The notes: a model not told the origin generated them from the sequence alone. DNA of 8,325 nt from Lentisphaeria bacterium (GCA_017540385.1 JAFYBD010000146.1:1-8325), one strand, 5' to 3'; positions 1-7,390 are shown, numbered from the stretch's first letter. Program-made: numbers and translations.

Positions 1-1680
1 CCCGAGGACTACGACTCCATGAGCCTGCGGCTCGCCGCCGGCGACGAGCTCGACCGCGACCTCTTCCTGCACATGCTCGTGGCCATCCAGTACGAACGCA
101 ACGACGTCGCGCCCGAACGCGGCCAGTTCCGGGTCCGGGGCGACTGCGTGGACGTCTTCCTGTCGCAGAAGGAGGAATTCCTCCGCGTGGAGTTCTGGGG
201 CGACACGATCGAATCGCTCTCCCGGCGCGACCTGATGACCGGCGGCGTCATCGCGCAGTGCCGCAAGGCGCTGATCTTCCCGGCGCGGCATTTCGTGCTG
301 CCGCAGGAGAAGATCGACGCGGCCATGAACGGCATCCTGGAGGAAATGCGCGTCTGCGTGAAGAATTTCGAGGAGCAGGGCAAACTCGTCGAAGCACAGC
401 GGCTCTTCCAGCGCGTGAACTACGACGTGGAGATGATGAAGGAGATCGGCTACTGTCCGGGCATCGAGAATTACTCCCGGCACCTCTCCGGCCGCGCCCC
501 GGGCTCGAGGCCGTTCTGCCTCGTCGACTTCATGCCGAAGGACTATCTGCTCTTCATCGACGAATCCCACGTGACGCTCCCCCAGCTCCAGGCCATGTAC
601 AAGGCCGACCGCAGCCGCAAGCAGACGCTCGTGGATTACGGGTTCCGCCTCCCCTCCGCCATGGACAACCGCCCGCTCACGTTCGAGGAGTTCCTCGGCC
701 TCACCGGCGACACCGTGTACGTCTCCGCCACGCCCGGCGACTACGAAATGAAGATGTCCGGCGACGCGGTCGTCGAACTCGTGGTGCGCCCGACCGGGCT
801 GCTGGACCCGCCCGTGGAGGTCCGCCCGCTGGCGTCCCAGATCGACGACGTGATCGGGGAGATCAAGGCGACGGCGGCGGCCGGGGCGCGTTCCCTGGTC
901 GTCACGCTCACGAAGAAGAGCTCGGAACGCCTCGCCGACTATCTCTCCGACGTGGGGATCCGCGTGAAGTACCTGCACTCGGAGATTGACGCGATCGAAC
1001 GCGTGAAGATCCTGAACGAGCTCCGGCGCGGCGATTTCGACTGCATCGTCGGGATCAACCTCATCCGCGAGGGCATCGACCTGCCGGAAATCCGCCTCGT
1101 GGCCATCCTGGACGCGGACAAGGAGGGATTCCTCCGCTCGCGGCGTTCCCTCATCCAGGTCGCCGGACGCGCCGCCCGCAACGCCGACGGGCTCGTGATC
1201 CTGTACGCCGACAACATGACCGACAGCATGAAAGCGCTCATCGAGACCACCGAGGCCCGCCGTGCCAAGCAGAACGCCTACAACGCCGCCCACGGCATCG
1301 TCCCGCACACCATCATCAAGCCTCCGCGCGAGACCATCGCCGAGATCATCGGCGCATCCCAGCCCGAACCCGCCGCACCTGCGAAATACGATCCCACGCG
1401 CGCCTACACGTTCCACGAGCCGGGCGCGCCGTACCAGACCGGGATGAAGACGCGCCCGCTGAAGGCGAAGAAGGCGCGCGGCACGAAGGGCCGCACGATC
1501 CAGCTCAGCGAGACCGAGGAGATCCTGAAGCAGACCGGAGCCTCCAGCATCGACGAACTCGTGCTCGAGCTGGAGTCCCAGATGCTCGAAGCCGCGCAGG
1601 CGCTGGAGTTCGAACGCGCCGCACAGCTCCGCGACCGCATCCGCTCCCTCTCGAAGGACCTCGACGCCCCGCCCTTCTGA
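1..1680 (+). CDS. uvrB: UvrABC excinuclease subunit B, 5'-truncated by the window edge
   Basis: UvrB receives damaged DNA from UvrA in nucleotide excision repair, verifies the lesion with a helicase-like ATPase, and recruits UvrC for incision in the cytoplasm. The frame is open from base 1, so the visible 559 residues lack an estimated 110-150 N-terminal residues, including the Walker A loop and probably the beta-hairpin. Visible landmarks are the YARND-like segment (here YERNDVAPERG), GYCPGIENYSR, the DESH helicase motif II (559-570), SATPG motif III (724-738), GINLIREGIDLPE motif V (1051-1089), and QVAGRAAR motif VI (1156-1179). A C-terminal UVR motif (about 1549-1653), the UvrC-contact helix pair, follows a rather long basic, Pro-rich linker of about 75 residues. 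The ATG at 19 is an internal Met, not the start. The match along the whole length to the conserved family makes the call very secure. No SOS-type operator can be assessed because the promoter is outside the window. Confidence 0.97.
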   Translation, partial: PEDYDSMSLRLAAGDELDRDLFLHMLVAIQYERNDVAPERGQFRVRGDCVDVFLSQKEEFLRVEFWGDTIESLSRRDLMTGGVIAQCRKALIFPARHFVLPQEKIDAAMNGILEEMRVCVKNFEEQGKLVEAQRLFQRVNYDVEMMKEIGYCPGIENYSRHLSGRAPGSRPFCLVDFMPKDYLLFIDESHVTLPQLQAMYKADRSRKQTLVDYGFRLPSAMDNRPLTFEEFLGLTGDTVYVSATPGDYEMKMSGDAVVELVVRPTGLLDPPVEVRPLASQIDDVIGEIKATAAAGARSLVVTLTKKSSERLADYLSDVGIRVKYLHSEIDAIERVKILNELRRGDFDCIVGINLIREGIDLPEIRLVAILDADKEGFLRSRRSLIQVAGRAARNADGLVILYADNMTDSMKALIETTEARRAKQNAYNAAHGIVPHTIIKPPRETIAEIIGASQPEPAAPAKYDPTRAYTFHEPGAPYQTGMKTRPLKAKKARGTKGRTIQLSETEEILKQTGASSIDELVLELESQMLEAAQALEFERAAQLRDRIRSLSKDLDAPPF

Positions 1681-1717
1681 GCCCGTCCAGCCTTTTTTTC
1701 CCCCGAATCCGTCATCC

Positions 1718-1737
1718 CCTCCCCCTCGGGCGGGAGG
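1718..1737 (+). terminator. GC-rich hairpin downstream of uvrB, possible terminator
   Basis: CCTCCC (1718-1723) pairs with GGGAGG (1732-1737). The inner bases CC/GG can extend the stem past a bulged C. It lies 37 bases after the uvrB stop, between convincing genes, which is a sensible place for transcription to end. No U-run follows directly (the next bases are ATCCTCG), so it does not look like a classical intrinsic terminator. A seven-T run at 1693-1699 lies before the hairpin, not after it. A perfect 10-bp palindrome, GAGGATCCTC (1734-1743), overlaps the right arm. Confidence 0.25.
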
Positions 1738-1791
1738 ATCCTCGCGTACACGCACTTTTAGCATTTTATGCGAAAAACGTCTTGTCCGCGT

Positions 1792-1820
1792 TTGAAAACT
1801 CCGTTAATCCGCAGTATATT
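1792..1820 (+). promoter_or_regulatory. Sigma70-type promoter for the giant lipoprotein/LRR operon
   Basis: The -35 element is TTGAAA (1792-1797), followed by a 17-bp spacer and the -10 element TATATT (1815-1820). The expected transcription start is near 1827, giving a leader of about 40 bases before the ATG at 1868. The region is clearly AT-richer than the flanking genes. A small inverted repeat, AAACG (1775-1779) and CGTTT (1789-1793) with a 9-base gap, abuts the -35 element and could be an operator half-site pair, though arms this short may be chance. The same -35/17 bp/TATATT design recurs at 7311-7339. Confidence 0.7.
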
Positions 1821-1867
1821 ATGGAAATTCTCATAATCTCACCATCGTTTCACCACGCGTACTTCCC

Positions 1868-4800
1868 ATGAAATCGACCTCACGCTCCGTTCATATTCTC
1901 CCCGTCGTCGCACTCCCCGCGTCCGTCCTCGCCGCGCTTCTCATGACCGCCTGCGCCTCCAGCGAACGCATGAACCGCCTCGCCTGGGATTCCGACTCCT
2001 ACTCCGCGCCGAAAGCCAGCCGCATCAGGGGCGGCCGCTACGACGAAGCCGTCGTGAATCTCCGCACCCCGGTCGGCCTCAAGGACCGCCAGGTCAACAT
2101 CTGGCCCTTCTGCACCGTGAACAGCCGTTACGTGAGCATCCTGTGGCCGTTCATCGACTGGGACGATTTCGGCATGGCGGTCCGCCCGTTCTACAACAAG
2201 GAGGGCAACGACGCCTCGATCCTCTTCCCGCTGTCCTCCTGGAATACGCAGGACGGCGAGGGCTGGGCGCTGAACGCCTACTGGGACCCGGACTACTACG
2301 GCATGTTCCCGTTCTTCCACGTGGGGCGCGAACCCGGCGCCTTCTGGTTCGCCGGGCCGTTCGTGGGCGGCGGGAACCGGTTCGGATTCATCCCGCTGTG
2401 CTACGTGGGCGAGGATTTGCGGTTCGTGGGCCCGGTCTGGTGGCTGAAGCCGGAGGATGATGTGAATTCGTCGTTCGGGTTCTTCCCGCTCTTCTGGAAA
2501 ATCGAAGACGCCTCGGCGCTCCTCCCGCTCTACCTGCACGTCCCGGAAAATCTGTTCCTCTCGCCCGTGCTCTCGATGGTAAACAACGACGGCGGCAATG
2601 GCTGGCGCGCTGGCAGCTACGCCTTCCTCGGCTACTGGGGCGACCACTGGAAGACGCACGGCTTCTTCCCGTTCTACCGGATCAAGCAGCAGAACGGCTC
2701 CTTCAACCACATCCTGCTCTGGTGGTGGGAACACGGCAGGGACAACCGCAACTGCGGCCTCTTCCCGTTCGCGTGGATGGACGAGGACGGCGGGATCATC
2801 ATCCCGTTCGGCGGATGGAAACGCATCAAGGCGGTGCGCGTGGACGGCTCCGAGGAGGAATGGACCAGGGGAAACATCCTGCTGCTCGGCTACTGGGGCA
2901 AGGACGCCGTGGGCGTCTTCCCGTTCTTCCGCGCCTCGTCCGACGAGAAGGACATGAAGTACGTCGGCCCGGTGTGGTGGGCGTACGACGAGGACGACCG
3001 CGAGTTCGGCGTCTTCCCGTTCTACCGCCGCGAATACCGCAACGCCGAGGCAGTGCTCGACTATCTCTTCCCGGCGTATTACTGGGAGCGGGACGAATAC
3101 GGCTCCATGCTCCAGACCATCCCGTACGCCCGCAAGGACTACACCTACCCCGAACACCGCACGACCACCTCGATCCATGCGCGCCGCTACCTGATCTACG
3201 ACACCTACGGGAAACGCGGCAACCGGTTCAACGGCCTGCACGACCGCGACGACTTCATGCCCGCGTGGGGATACTCCGCGTCGTTCCTGGACGACATGAA
3301 GTCCCGCATGAAGGAAAAGGACCTTACCGCGGAGGAGGCCGAGATCGAGCTCAACGGCGAGGTCGCGTCCAAATGGGAATCGAAGACCACCGCGCTGCAT
3401 CCGTTCTTCGAGTGGACCAGTTCGACCGAGGGCCAGCGCGACCTGCGGCTGCTCGGCTACCTCTTCGGGTTCGACCGCGACAAGGACTCCAGCCTGACCT
3501 GGCTCCTCTGGCACATCCTGTATTCCTCCGGCACGGAGACCTACCGCGATTATTACGGGCAGGAGCACACCTCCAGCCGCGTGAACATCCTCGGCGCCCT
3601 GCCCTTCTGGAATCAGGAACGCCAGCTCGAGAACAGCGGTCCCGCGACCAGTTCGATCACCCTCGGCGGCAACTTCGTGTCCGACTGCGTCCAGCTGCTG
3701 CTGAAGCGCGCCCTGATCGAGGACGGTTCCGAGGAAGCGAAGGAATGGCATGAGGACCTGCTCACCGACTTCACGGGCAAACGCATCCTGCCCGGCTCCG
3801 CTCCGGTCTCGCCCGCCCCCGGCGCGTCGCCGATGGCCTCGCTCGCCCCGGACTCCGTCTCCGACTCGCCGAACTCGCCTGACATGAAGACCGCCAACGT
3901 GAAGTTCAGAACGCTCGTGAGCAATCTCCCGAACGAGACCGTGTTCCGCATCCTCGGGATCGACCGCGCGCTCTCCGGCGAGATGACCGCGAAGGAGGCC
4001 GAGGCGACCGCCAAACGCCTCATCGACGCCATGCTGACCGCCCACAAGGCCGACGGGACCCACGTCGAGACGGACTACGGATTCGTGCCGCTCTTCCTGG
4101 CGACCGACGAAAAACGCGAGAAGGAAAATGGCGAAACCGAGCTCCTCCGCCGCGACGTGCTGACCCCGCTCACGTTCTCCAGCACCGAGGACGGCGAATT
4201 CACGTTCAAGGTCCTGGCCGGGCTGCTCGGCCACTACACGACCTTCGAGACGCCGGAAAAGTCCCGCACGATCTGCCTCGCCACACGCAAACGCACCTTC
4301 TCGCTCCTCGCGCTCATCCGTTCGAGCATGGAGTCCTACCCCATCCACAACGACAGCAACAACGGCGCCTTCATCTCGCTCGTCCATCTCGTCCACAACA
4401 AGCCCGACACCGACGATCCGCTCCTCAACGAGCTCTGGAACGCACGGCTCGCCGCCCTCGCCGACCGCGCGATCGAGGAGCAGGCCGGCCGCCCCGCCAT
4501 CGCCGACGGCATCCGCCGGTACCGCGACGGGGCCCGCACGGCCGCCGACAACGAGGCGTTCCTGGCCGACGCGGAGCAGTGGGAGAAGTATTATTTCTGG
4601 ACCGGCGACAGCGTGCGGTCCTCCAGCGGGTTCTATCCCTTCTTCTTCTGGAGCAACAACTACACCGACCGCGGCGGCGAGCATTCCCACGTCTCGAAAT
4701 CGTGGTTCGTCCTGCCGCTCCTCTCCGGCGGCACCTCGTCGGATTCCGGTTCCTCCCTCGGCATCCTCTGCCCCCTGATCTACTACGGAGCCACGCGCAA

Positions 4801-5569
4801 GCAGCCCGACGGCCAGATCATCCAGCCCGGCCAGATCATCGCCCCCAGCGCCAACGCCCTGCAGGCCTCCCACACCGGCATGCCCGTGTCCGGCGAGACC
4901 GACCACTACGCACTGTTCCTGGTCGGTGCTAGCAAAGAGACGTTCCTGCAGTGGAAACCGGAGGCCGGTTCGCTCGTTTCCCAGCTCTACCAGGCGTTGT
5001 ACGAACTCATCGCGTACGACGTCCGCAGGACCCCGATGGACCTCTTCAACGAGGACGCCCTGCTGAAGGACAAGCCCGACGCACACGTGCACCGCCAGTA
5101 CGCGATCCTGCGCCGCGTGAACGAGCTGCTCGAAAAGCTCGGGATGGAGACGCTCGACAAGGCGCGTCCGATCTCCGAGACCGCCGTCCCCATGATGAAA
5201 TCCCTCGTGGAACAATACACGCAGACCCGCACGGTCACCGGCTTCAACTCCGGCAGCAGCCTGCTCTCCTCGTCGTTCTCCTGCGAGGAGACCGGCGACT
5301 ACCAGACGAAGGTGCTCTTCGGACTCGGCGCGAACTCCCAGAAGCTCGGCGCGAAGGAACACCGCAGCATCCTCGGGTACCTCTACAACATGGACACGGA
5401 CGGCGTGAACACCCGCAAGTTCATCTTCCCCTTCATCACCACCAAGGACGCCCCCGGATTCCACGAGTGGTCGTTCCTCGGCGGACTCTTCGAACGCTCC
5501 GAGGAGGACGGCAAGACCGGCGGCCGCATCTTCTTCTTCCCCTACGGCAACCGCCCTGGGCGGCAGTAA
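1868..5569 (+). CDS. Giant aromatic-repeat lipoprotein of unknown function (1233 aa)
   Basis: I do not recognise a named family. The N-terminus is a lipoprotein signal peptide: basic MKSTSRS, a hydrophobic core (residues 8-27), and the lipobox MTAC with Cys29 as the lipidation site. Ala follows the Cys, so by the usual +2 rule it would go to the outer membrane. The mature protein is dominated by a short aromatic motif, 'x-F/L/W-P-F/L-F/Y/W', in about 20 copies, for example at residues 79-81, 93-95, 147-150, 206-210, 267-270, 299-303, 351-354, 383-386, 511-514, 579-581, 923-927, 1187-1189 and 1224-1226. Residues 135-406 hold three recognisable larger repeats. A Pro/Ser/Ala-rich linker (about 641-672) separates the aromatic N-terminal half from a C-terminal half that mixes charged, probably helical stretches with further repeats. 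The ATG at 1868 is chosen because it gives the full signal peptide and sits about 40 bases below a good promoter, but no Shine-Dalgarno sequence is visible. The next gene begins 18 bp after the stop. Likely roles are structural or scaffold function at the cell surface; this is inference. Confidence 0.9.
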   Translation: MKSTSRSVHILPVVALPASVLAALLMTACASSERMNRLAWDSDSYSAPKASRIRGGRYDEAVVNLRTPVGLKDRQVNIWPFCTVNSRYVSILWPFIDWDDFGMAVRPFYNKEGNDASILFPLSSWNTQDGEGWALNAYWDPDYYGMFPFFHVGREPGAFWFAGPFVGGGNRFGFIPLCYVGEDLRFVGPVWWLKPEDDVNSSFGFFPLFWKIEDASALLPLYLHVPENLFLSPVLSMVNNDGGNGWRAGSYAFLGYWGDHWKTHGFFPFYRIKQQNGSFNHILLWWWEHGRDNRNCGLFPFAWMDEDGGIIIPFGGWKRIKAVRVDGSEEEWTRGNILLLGYWGKDAVGVFPFFRASSDEKDMKYVGPVWWAYDEDDREFGVFPFYRREYRNAEAVLDYLFPAYYWERDEYGSMLQTIPYARKDYTYPEHRTTTSIHARRYLIYDTYGKRGNRFNGLHDRDDFMPAWGYSASFLDDMKSRMKEKDLTAEEAEIELNGEVASKWESKTTALHPFFEWTSSTEGQRDLRLLGYLFGFDRDKDSSLTWLLWHILYSSGTETYRDYYGQEHTSSRVNILGALPFWNQERQLENSGPATSSITLGGNFVSDCVQLLLKRALIEDGSEEAKEWHEDLLTDFTGKRILPGSAPVSPAPGASPMASLAPDSVSDSPNSPDMKTANVKFRTLVSNLPNETVFRILGIDRALSGEMTAKEAEATAKRLIDAMLTAHKADGTHVETDYGFVPLFLATDEKREKENGETELLRRDVLTPLTFSSTEDGEFTFKVLAGLLGHYTTFETPEKSRTICLATRKRTFSLLALIRSSMESYPIHNDSNNGAFISLVHLVHNKPDTDDPLLNELWNARLAALADRAIEEQAGRPAIADGIRRYRDGARTAADNEAFLADAEQWEKYYFWTGDSVRSSSGFYPFFFWSNNYTDRGGEHSHVSKSWFVLPLLSGGTSSDSGSSLGILCPLIYYGATRKQPDGQIIQPGQIIAPSANALQASHTGMPVSGETDHYALFLVGASKETFLQWKPEAGSLVSQLYQALYELIAYDVRRTPMDLFNEDALLKDKPDAHVHRQYAILRRVNELLEKLGMETLDKARPISETAVPMMKSLVEQYTQTRTVTGFNSGSSLLSSSFSCEETGDYQTKVLFGLGANSQKLGAKEHRSILGYLYNMDTDGVNTRKFIFPFITTKDAPGFHEWSFLGGLFERSEEDGKTGGRIFFFPYGNRPGRQ
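2270..3085 (+). repeat. Three degenerate large repeats inside the giant lipoprotein
   Basis: Three protein segments align by eye: residues about 135-192, 251-317 and 337-406. Each runs 'YW[D/G]...G-hydrophobic-FPF[F/Y]', then a central V/A-G-P or Trp-rich strand, then 'G-hydrophobic-[F/I]P[F/L]', with acidic turns between. LGYWG occurs at residues 254-258 and 340-344, exactly 86 residues apart. VGPVWW occurs at 187-192 and 366-371. At DNA level only short blocks remain similar (the TTCCCGTTC core recurs around the FPF positions), so the duplication is old. The regular alternation of aromatic strand and acidic turn suggests a beta-rich repeat fold; that is inference. Confidence 0.65.
3788..3883 (+). 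other. Pro/Ser/Ala-rich linker in the giant lipoprotein
   Basis: Residues about 641-672 of the 1233-residue protein contain almost only Pro, Ser, Ala, Gly and Asp, with several Ser-Pro and Ala-Pro pairs. This composition is typical of a flexible, disordered inter-domain linker. It divides the strongly aromatic N-terminal half from the C-terminal half, and so marks a likely domain boundary. Confidence 0.55.
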
Positions 5570-5587
5570 CGCGACGGTGACGCCGCC

Positions 5588-7243
5588 ATGACCGGGACAA
5601 AGAACCATCCATCCGGGCTTATGGAAGCTCAGGGGAACGACGACGCGCCGAGCGTATCGTTCGCCGGTCGACTGAAGGCGTACGTCATGATCGCCCTCCT
5701 GCTCGCGATCCCGTTCGTGATCCTTGTCCTTTTCGGCTTCCCCTGGTACATGTACGTGTGCGAACTCCCGGCCGGGACCACGCTCGTCGAACGGTTCGGG
5801 ATCCCCTGGCGGTCACGCCTGGGGGAATACTGCTACACCTCGGGCCTGACCCTGAAATATCCCTGGCTCAAGCCGTATCTGGATTACCGGCACTACATCA
5901 TCCCTGAGGGAGCGACGGAGATCGGCGAACAGGCGTTCGGCAACGGCGACGTCCGCGACGATCTTCGCAGCGTCCGGATCCCCGGCAGCATGAAGAAGAT
6001 CGACCGTTACGCGTTCGCGTGGTGCGAGAAGCTGACGGAAATCTCCATTCCCGACTCCGTGGAGGAGATCGGCTACAGCGCCTTCCGGGAATGTCGCGCC
6101 CTGCAGGAAGTCGTGATCCCGGGCAGCGTGAAGATGATCGACGGCGGCATGTTCGAATACTGCACCGGACTGAGAAAGGTCGTGCTCCGGGACGGCGTGA
6201 AGGTGATCGGCGGCGGGGCTTTCAGAAACTGCACCGCGCTGCGGACCGTGGACATTCCCGACTCCGTGGAGTTTATCATGATGGCGGCCTTCCAGAACTG
6301 CACCTCGCTTGAGGAGATCCGGCTTCCGGCGGGGATGGTGCGGCAGCTGACCGAGGAGGAGAAAGAACGCCTGGCATCCGTTCCGTCCGTCACCGTTTCG
6401 ACGGGTCCTGAACCGATCGTCTGCCCGCTCGCGTTCGCCGGCTGCATCGCCCTGAAAAAGGTCACGCTCCCGGACGGGATCACGATCATCGGCTCCAACT
6501 CCTTCCAGGATTGCAAAGCTCTTTCCGAGTTCAACATCCCGGACAGCGTGACCGAAATCGGCAGCGAGGCCTTCCTGGGGTGCCGCAACCTGCCCCCGCT
6601 CACGATCCCGAGGGGCCTGCACGTCATCCTCGGCGGCGCGTTCACCGGGACCGGCTGCCGCCTCACCGTGCCGGACGATCATCCGACCTTGCGATTCGAA
6701 GACGGGATCCTGTATGGGAAGGATGGAAAACGCAGGTCCGTCATTTCCTGCGTGACGGCGCCGCCGGGGACGTGCGCGATCGACCCGGATACGACGCACA
6801 TCCTGCGCCATGCCTTTATCTGCTGCGGCGATTTGACGGACATCCGTCTGCCGGACGGGCTGAAGGGCATCAGGGAACGCGCGTTTTCCGGCTGTACCGG
6901 GCTGAAGGAGCTCGTTCTGCCGGATTCGCTGAAATCGGTTGAACGTGAGGCGTTCGAGGGGTGCACCGGATTGAAGAGCGTCACGATCCCGGGGTCGCTG
7001 AATACGATCCCGTATGGCATGTTCCGGGGCTGCTCGCAGCTGGAGGAGGTCGTGATCCCGGAAGGCGTGGTGTTTATCGAGGATGAGGCGTTCAAGGGCT
7101 GCACCAGCCTGCGCAGGGTGACGTTCCCGGACAGCCTGGGAAACCTCGGTCCAAAAACGTTCTCCGGCTGCAAATCCCTGGATGAGGAAACAAGGGCGCG
7201 GCTGGAATACTTGACCGGGACGCCGGGCTACGGTCTGGAGTAG
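5588..7243 (+). CDS. BspA-like (TpLRR/LRR_5) leucine-rich-repeat protein with N-terminal membrane anchor
   Basis: The 551-residue protein has a short hydrophilic N-terminus, one transmembrane segment (about 31-51, rich in Leu/Ile/Val, preceded by R28 and K30), a 50-residue connector, and then a repeat domain (about 103-531). The repeats follow the BspA/Treponema LRR consensus of 23 residues, 'L..V.IPDSV..IG..AF..C..', clearly visible in nearly every unit. Positive charges before the helix put the N-terminus in the cytoplasm and the repeats in the periplasm or outside. No lipobox or cleavable signal is evident, unlike secreted BspA. One unit carries an extra charged stretch (about 251-278), and a non-repeat island (about 357-397, with EDGILYGKDGK) splits the domain, as is common in this family. 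Family members are linked to adhesion or protein binding, but the ligand here is unknown. The gene starts 18 bp after the giant lipoprotein gene, so co-transcription is likely. ATG 5588 has no clear Shine-Dalgarno sequence; the alternative Met12 (5621) would retain the anchor. Confidence 0.92.
   Translation: MTGTKNHPSGLMEAQGNDDAPSVSFAGRLKAYVMIALLLAIPFVILVLFGFPWYMYVCELPAGTTLVERFGIPWRSRLGEYCYTSGLTLKYPWLKPYLDYRHYIIPEGATEIGEQAFGNGDVRDDLRSVRIPGSMKKIDRYAFAWCEKLTEISIPDSVEEIGYSAFRECRALQEVVIPGSVKMIDGGMFEYCTGLRKVVLRDGVKVIGGGAFRNCTALRTVDIPDSVEFIMMAAFQNCTSLEEIRLPAGMVRQLTEEEKERLASVPSVTVSTGPEPIVCPLAFAGCIALKKVTLPDGITIIGSNSFQDCKALSEFNIPDSVTEIGSEAFLGCRNLPPLTIPRGLHVILGGAFTGTGCRLTVPDDHPTLRFEDGILYGKDGKRRSVISCVTAPPGTCAIDPDTTHILRHAFICCGDLTDIRLPDGLKGIRERAFSGCTGLKELVLPDSLKSVEREAFEGCTGLKSVTIPGSLNTIPYGMFRGCSQLEEVVIPEGVVFIEDEAFKGCTSLRRVTFPDSLGNLGPKTFSGCKSLDEETRARLEYLTGTPGYGLE
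5894..7180 (+). repeat. Array of about sixteen 69-bp (23-residue) LRR units
   Basis: Consecutive units begin near residues 103, 127, 150, 173, 196, 219 and 242, then resume near 290, 313, 336, 417, 440, 463, 486 and 509, giving a 69-bp DNA period. The key positions are the Ile-Pro-Asp/Gly turn, Val/Ile-Ile-Gly, Ala/Met-Phe and the final Cys-x-x-Leu. The array is interrupted by an insertion within the unit starting at about 242 and by the island at 357-397. The units are divergent at DNA level, so active recombination between neighbours looks limited. Confidence 0.85.
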
Positions 7244-7310
7244 CATCCGGGCACGGCAGCCGGACAGACAGGACCGGAAGGCCCGTCGGAGGAAAACAGT
7301 TCTTTTCGAT

Positions 7311-7339
7311 TTGCTTTTCAGCTCTGACCGTTGTATATT
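7311..7339 (+). promoter_or_regulatory. Sigma70-type promoter for the chagasin-like lipoprotein gene
   Basis: The -35 element is TTGCTT (7311-7316), followed by a 17-bp spacer and the -10 element TATATT (7334-7339). The expected start is near 7346, leaving a leader of about 45 bases. The -10 hexamer, its preceding G and the ATGGAA shortly downstream closely match the promoter at 1792-1820, where GTATATT is also followed by ATGGAA. This suggests the two transcription units use the same sigma factor and perhaps related control. Confidence 0.68.
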
Positions 7340-7374
7340 GATGGAATTATATCGTCGGCATACGACAAAAAACC

Positions 7375-7381
7375 AGAAAGG
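7375..7381 (+). promoter_or_regulatory. Shine-Dalgarno sequence deciding the chagasin gene start
   Basis: AGAAAGG lies 9 bases before the ATG at 7391. It supports that start over the in-frame TTG at 7331, which would place the -10 box inside the coding region and bury the signal peptide behind 20 polar residues. The two upstream genes have no comparable site. Confidence 0.65.
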
Positions 7382-7390
7382 TTCCTCCCC

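Noticed and set aside
1156..1179. QVAGRAAR in UvrB motif VI instead of the E. coli QTIGRAAR
   Set aside because: The catalytic Gln, Gly and Arg positions are intact, and the two changed residues are tolerated positions in the family. There is no sign of altered function.
1653..1699. Intrinsic terminator formed by GAAGG (1653-1657), CCTTC (1673-1677) and the T-run at 1693-1699
   Set aside because: The stem is only five pairs with a 15-base loop, and the T-run begins 16 bases after it. That is too weak and too far apart for an intrinsic terminator.
1880..5608. A 1242-codon open frame on the minus strand covering nearly the whole giant lipoprotein gene
   Set aside because: It mirrors the codon-position bias of a GC-rich gene, which removes stop codons from the antisense frame. 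Its product is a monotonous Glu/Val/Ala/Gly/Arg string with no signal peptide or domain, whereas the plus strand has a promoter, a lipobox and coherent repeats.
5894..7180. Regularly spaced DNA repeats suggesting a CRISPR-like or satellite array
   Set aside because: The 69-bp period is in frame and encodes the LRR consensus. The units diverge at DNA level and there are no constant repeats with unique spacers.
5813..7246. A 477-codon antisense frame under the LRR gene
   Set aside because: The plus-strand frame carries an unmistakable 23-residue LRR pattern. The antisense periodicity is only the shadow of that repeat.
7249..7267. TCCGG and CCGGA arms after the LRR gene as a terminator
   Set aside because: A five-pair stem with a nine-base loop and no following T-run is not distinguishable from chance in GC-rich DNA.
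7331..7390. TTG start at 7331 for the chagasin-like gene
   Set aside because: It would overlap the -10 box at 7334-7339 and add 20 polar residues before the signal peptide. The ATG at 7391 has a Shine-Dalgarno sequence and gives a proper lipoprotein signal.
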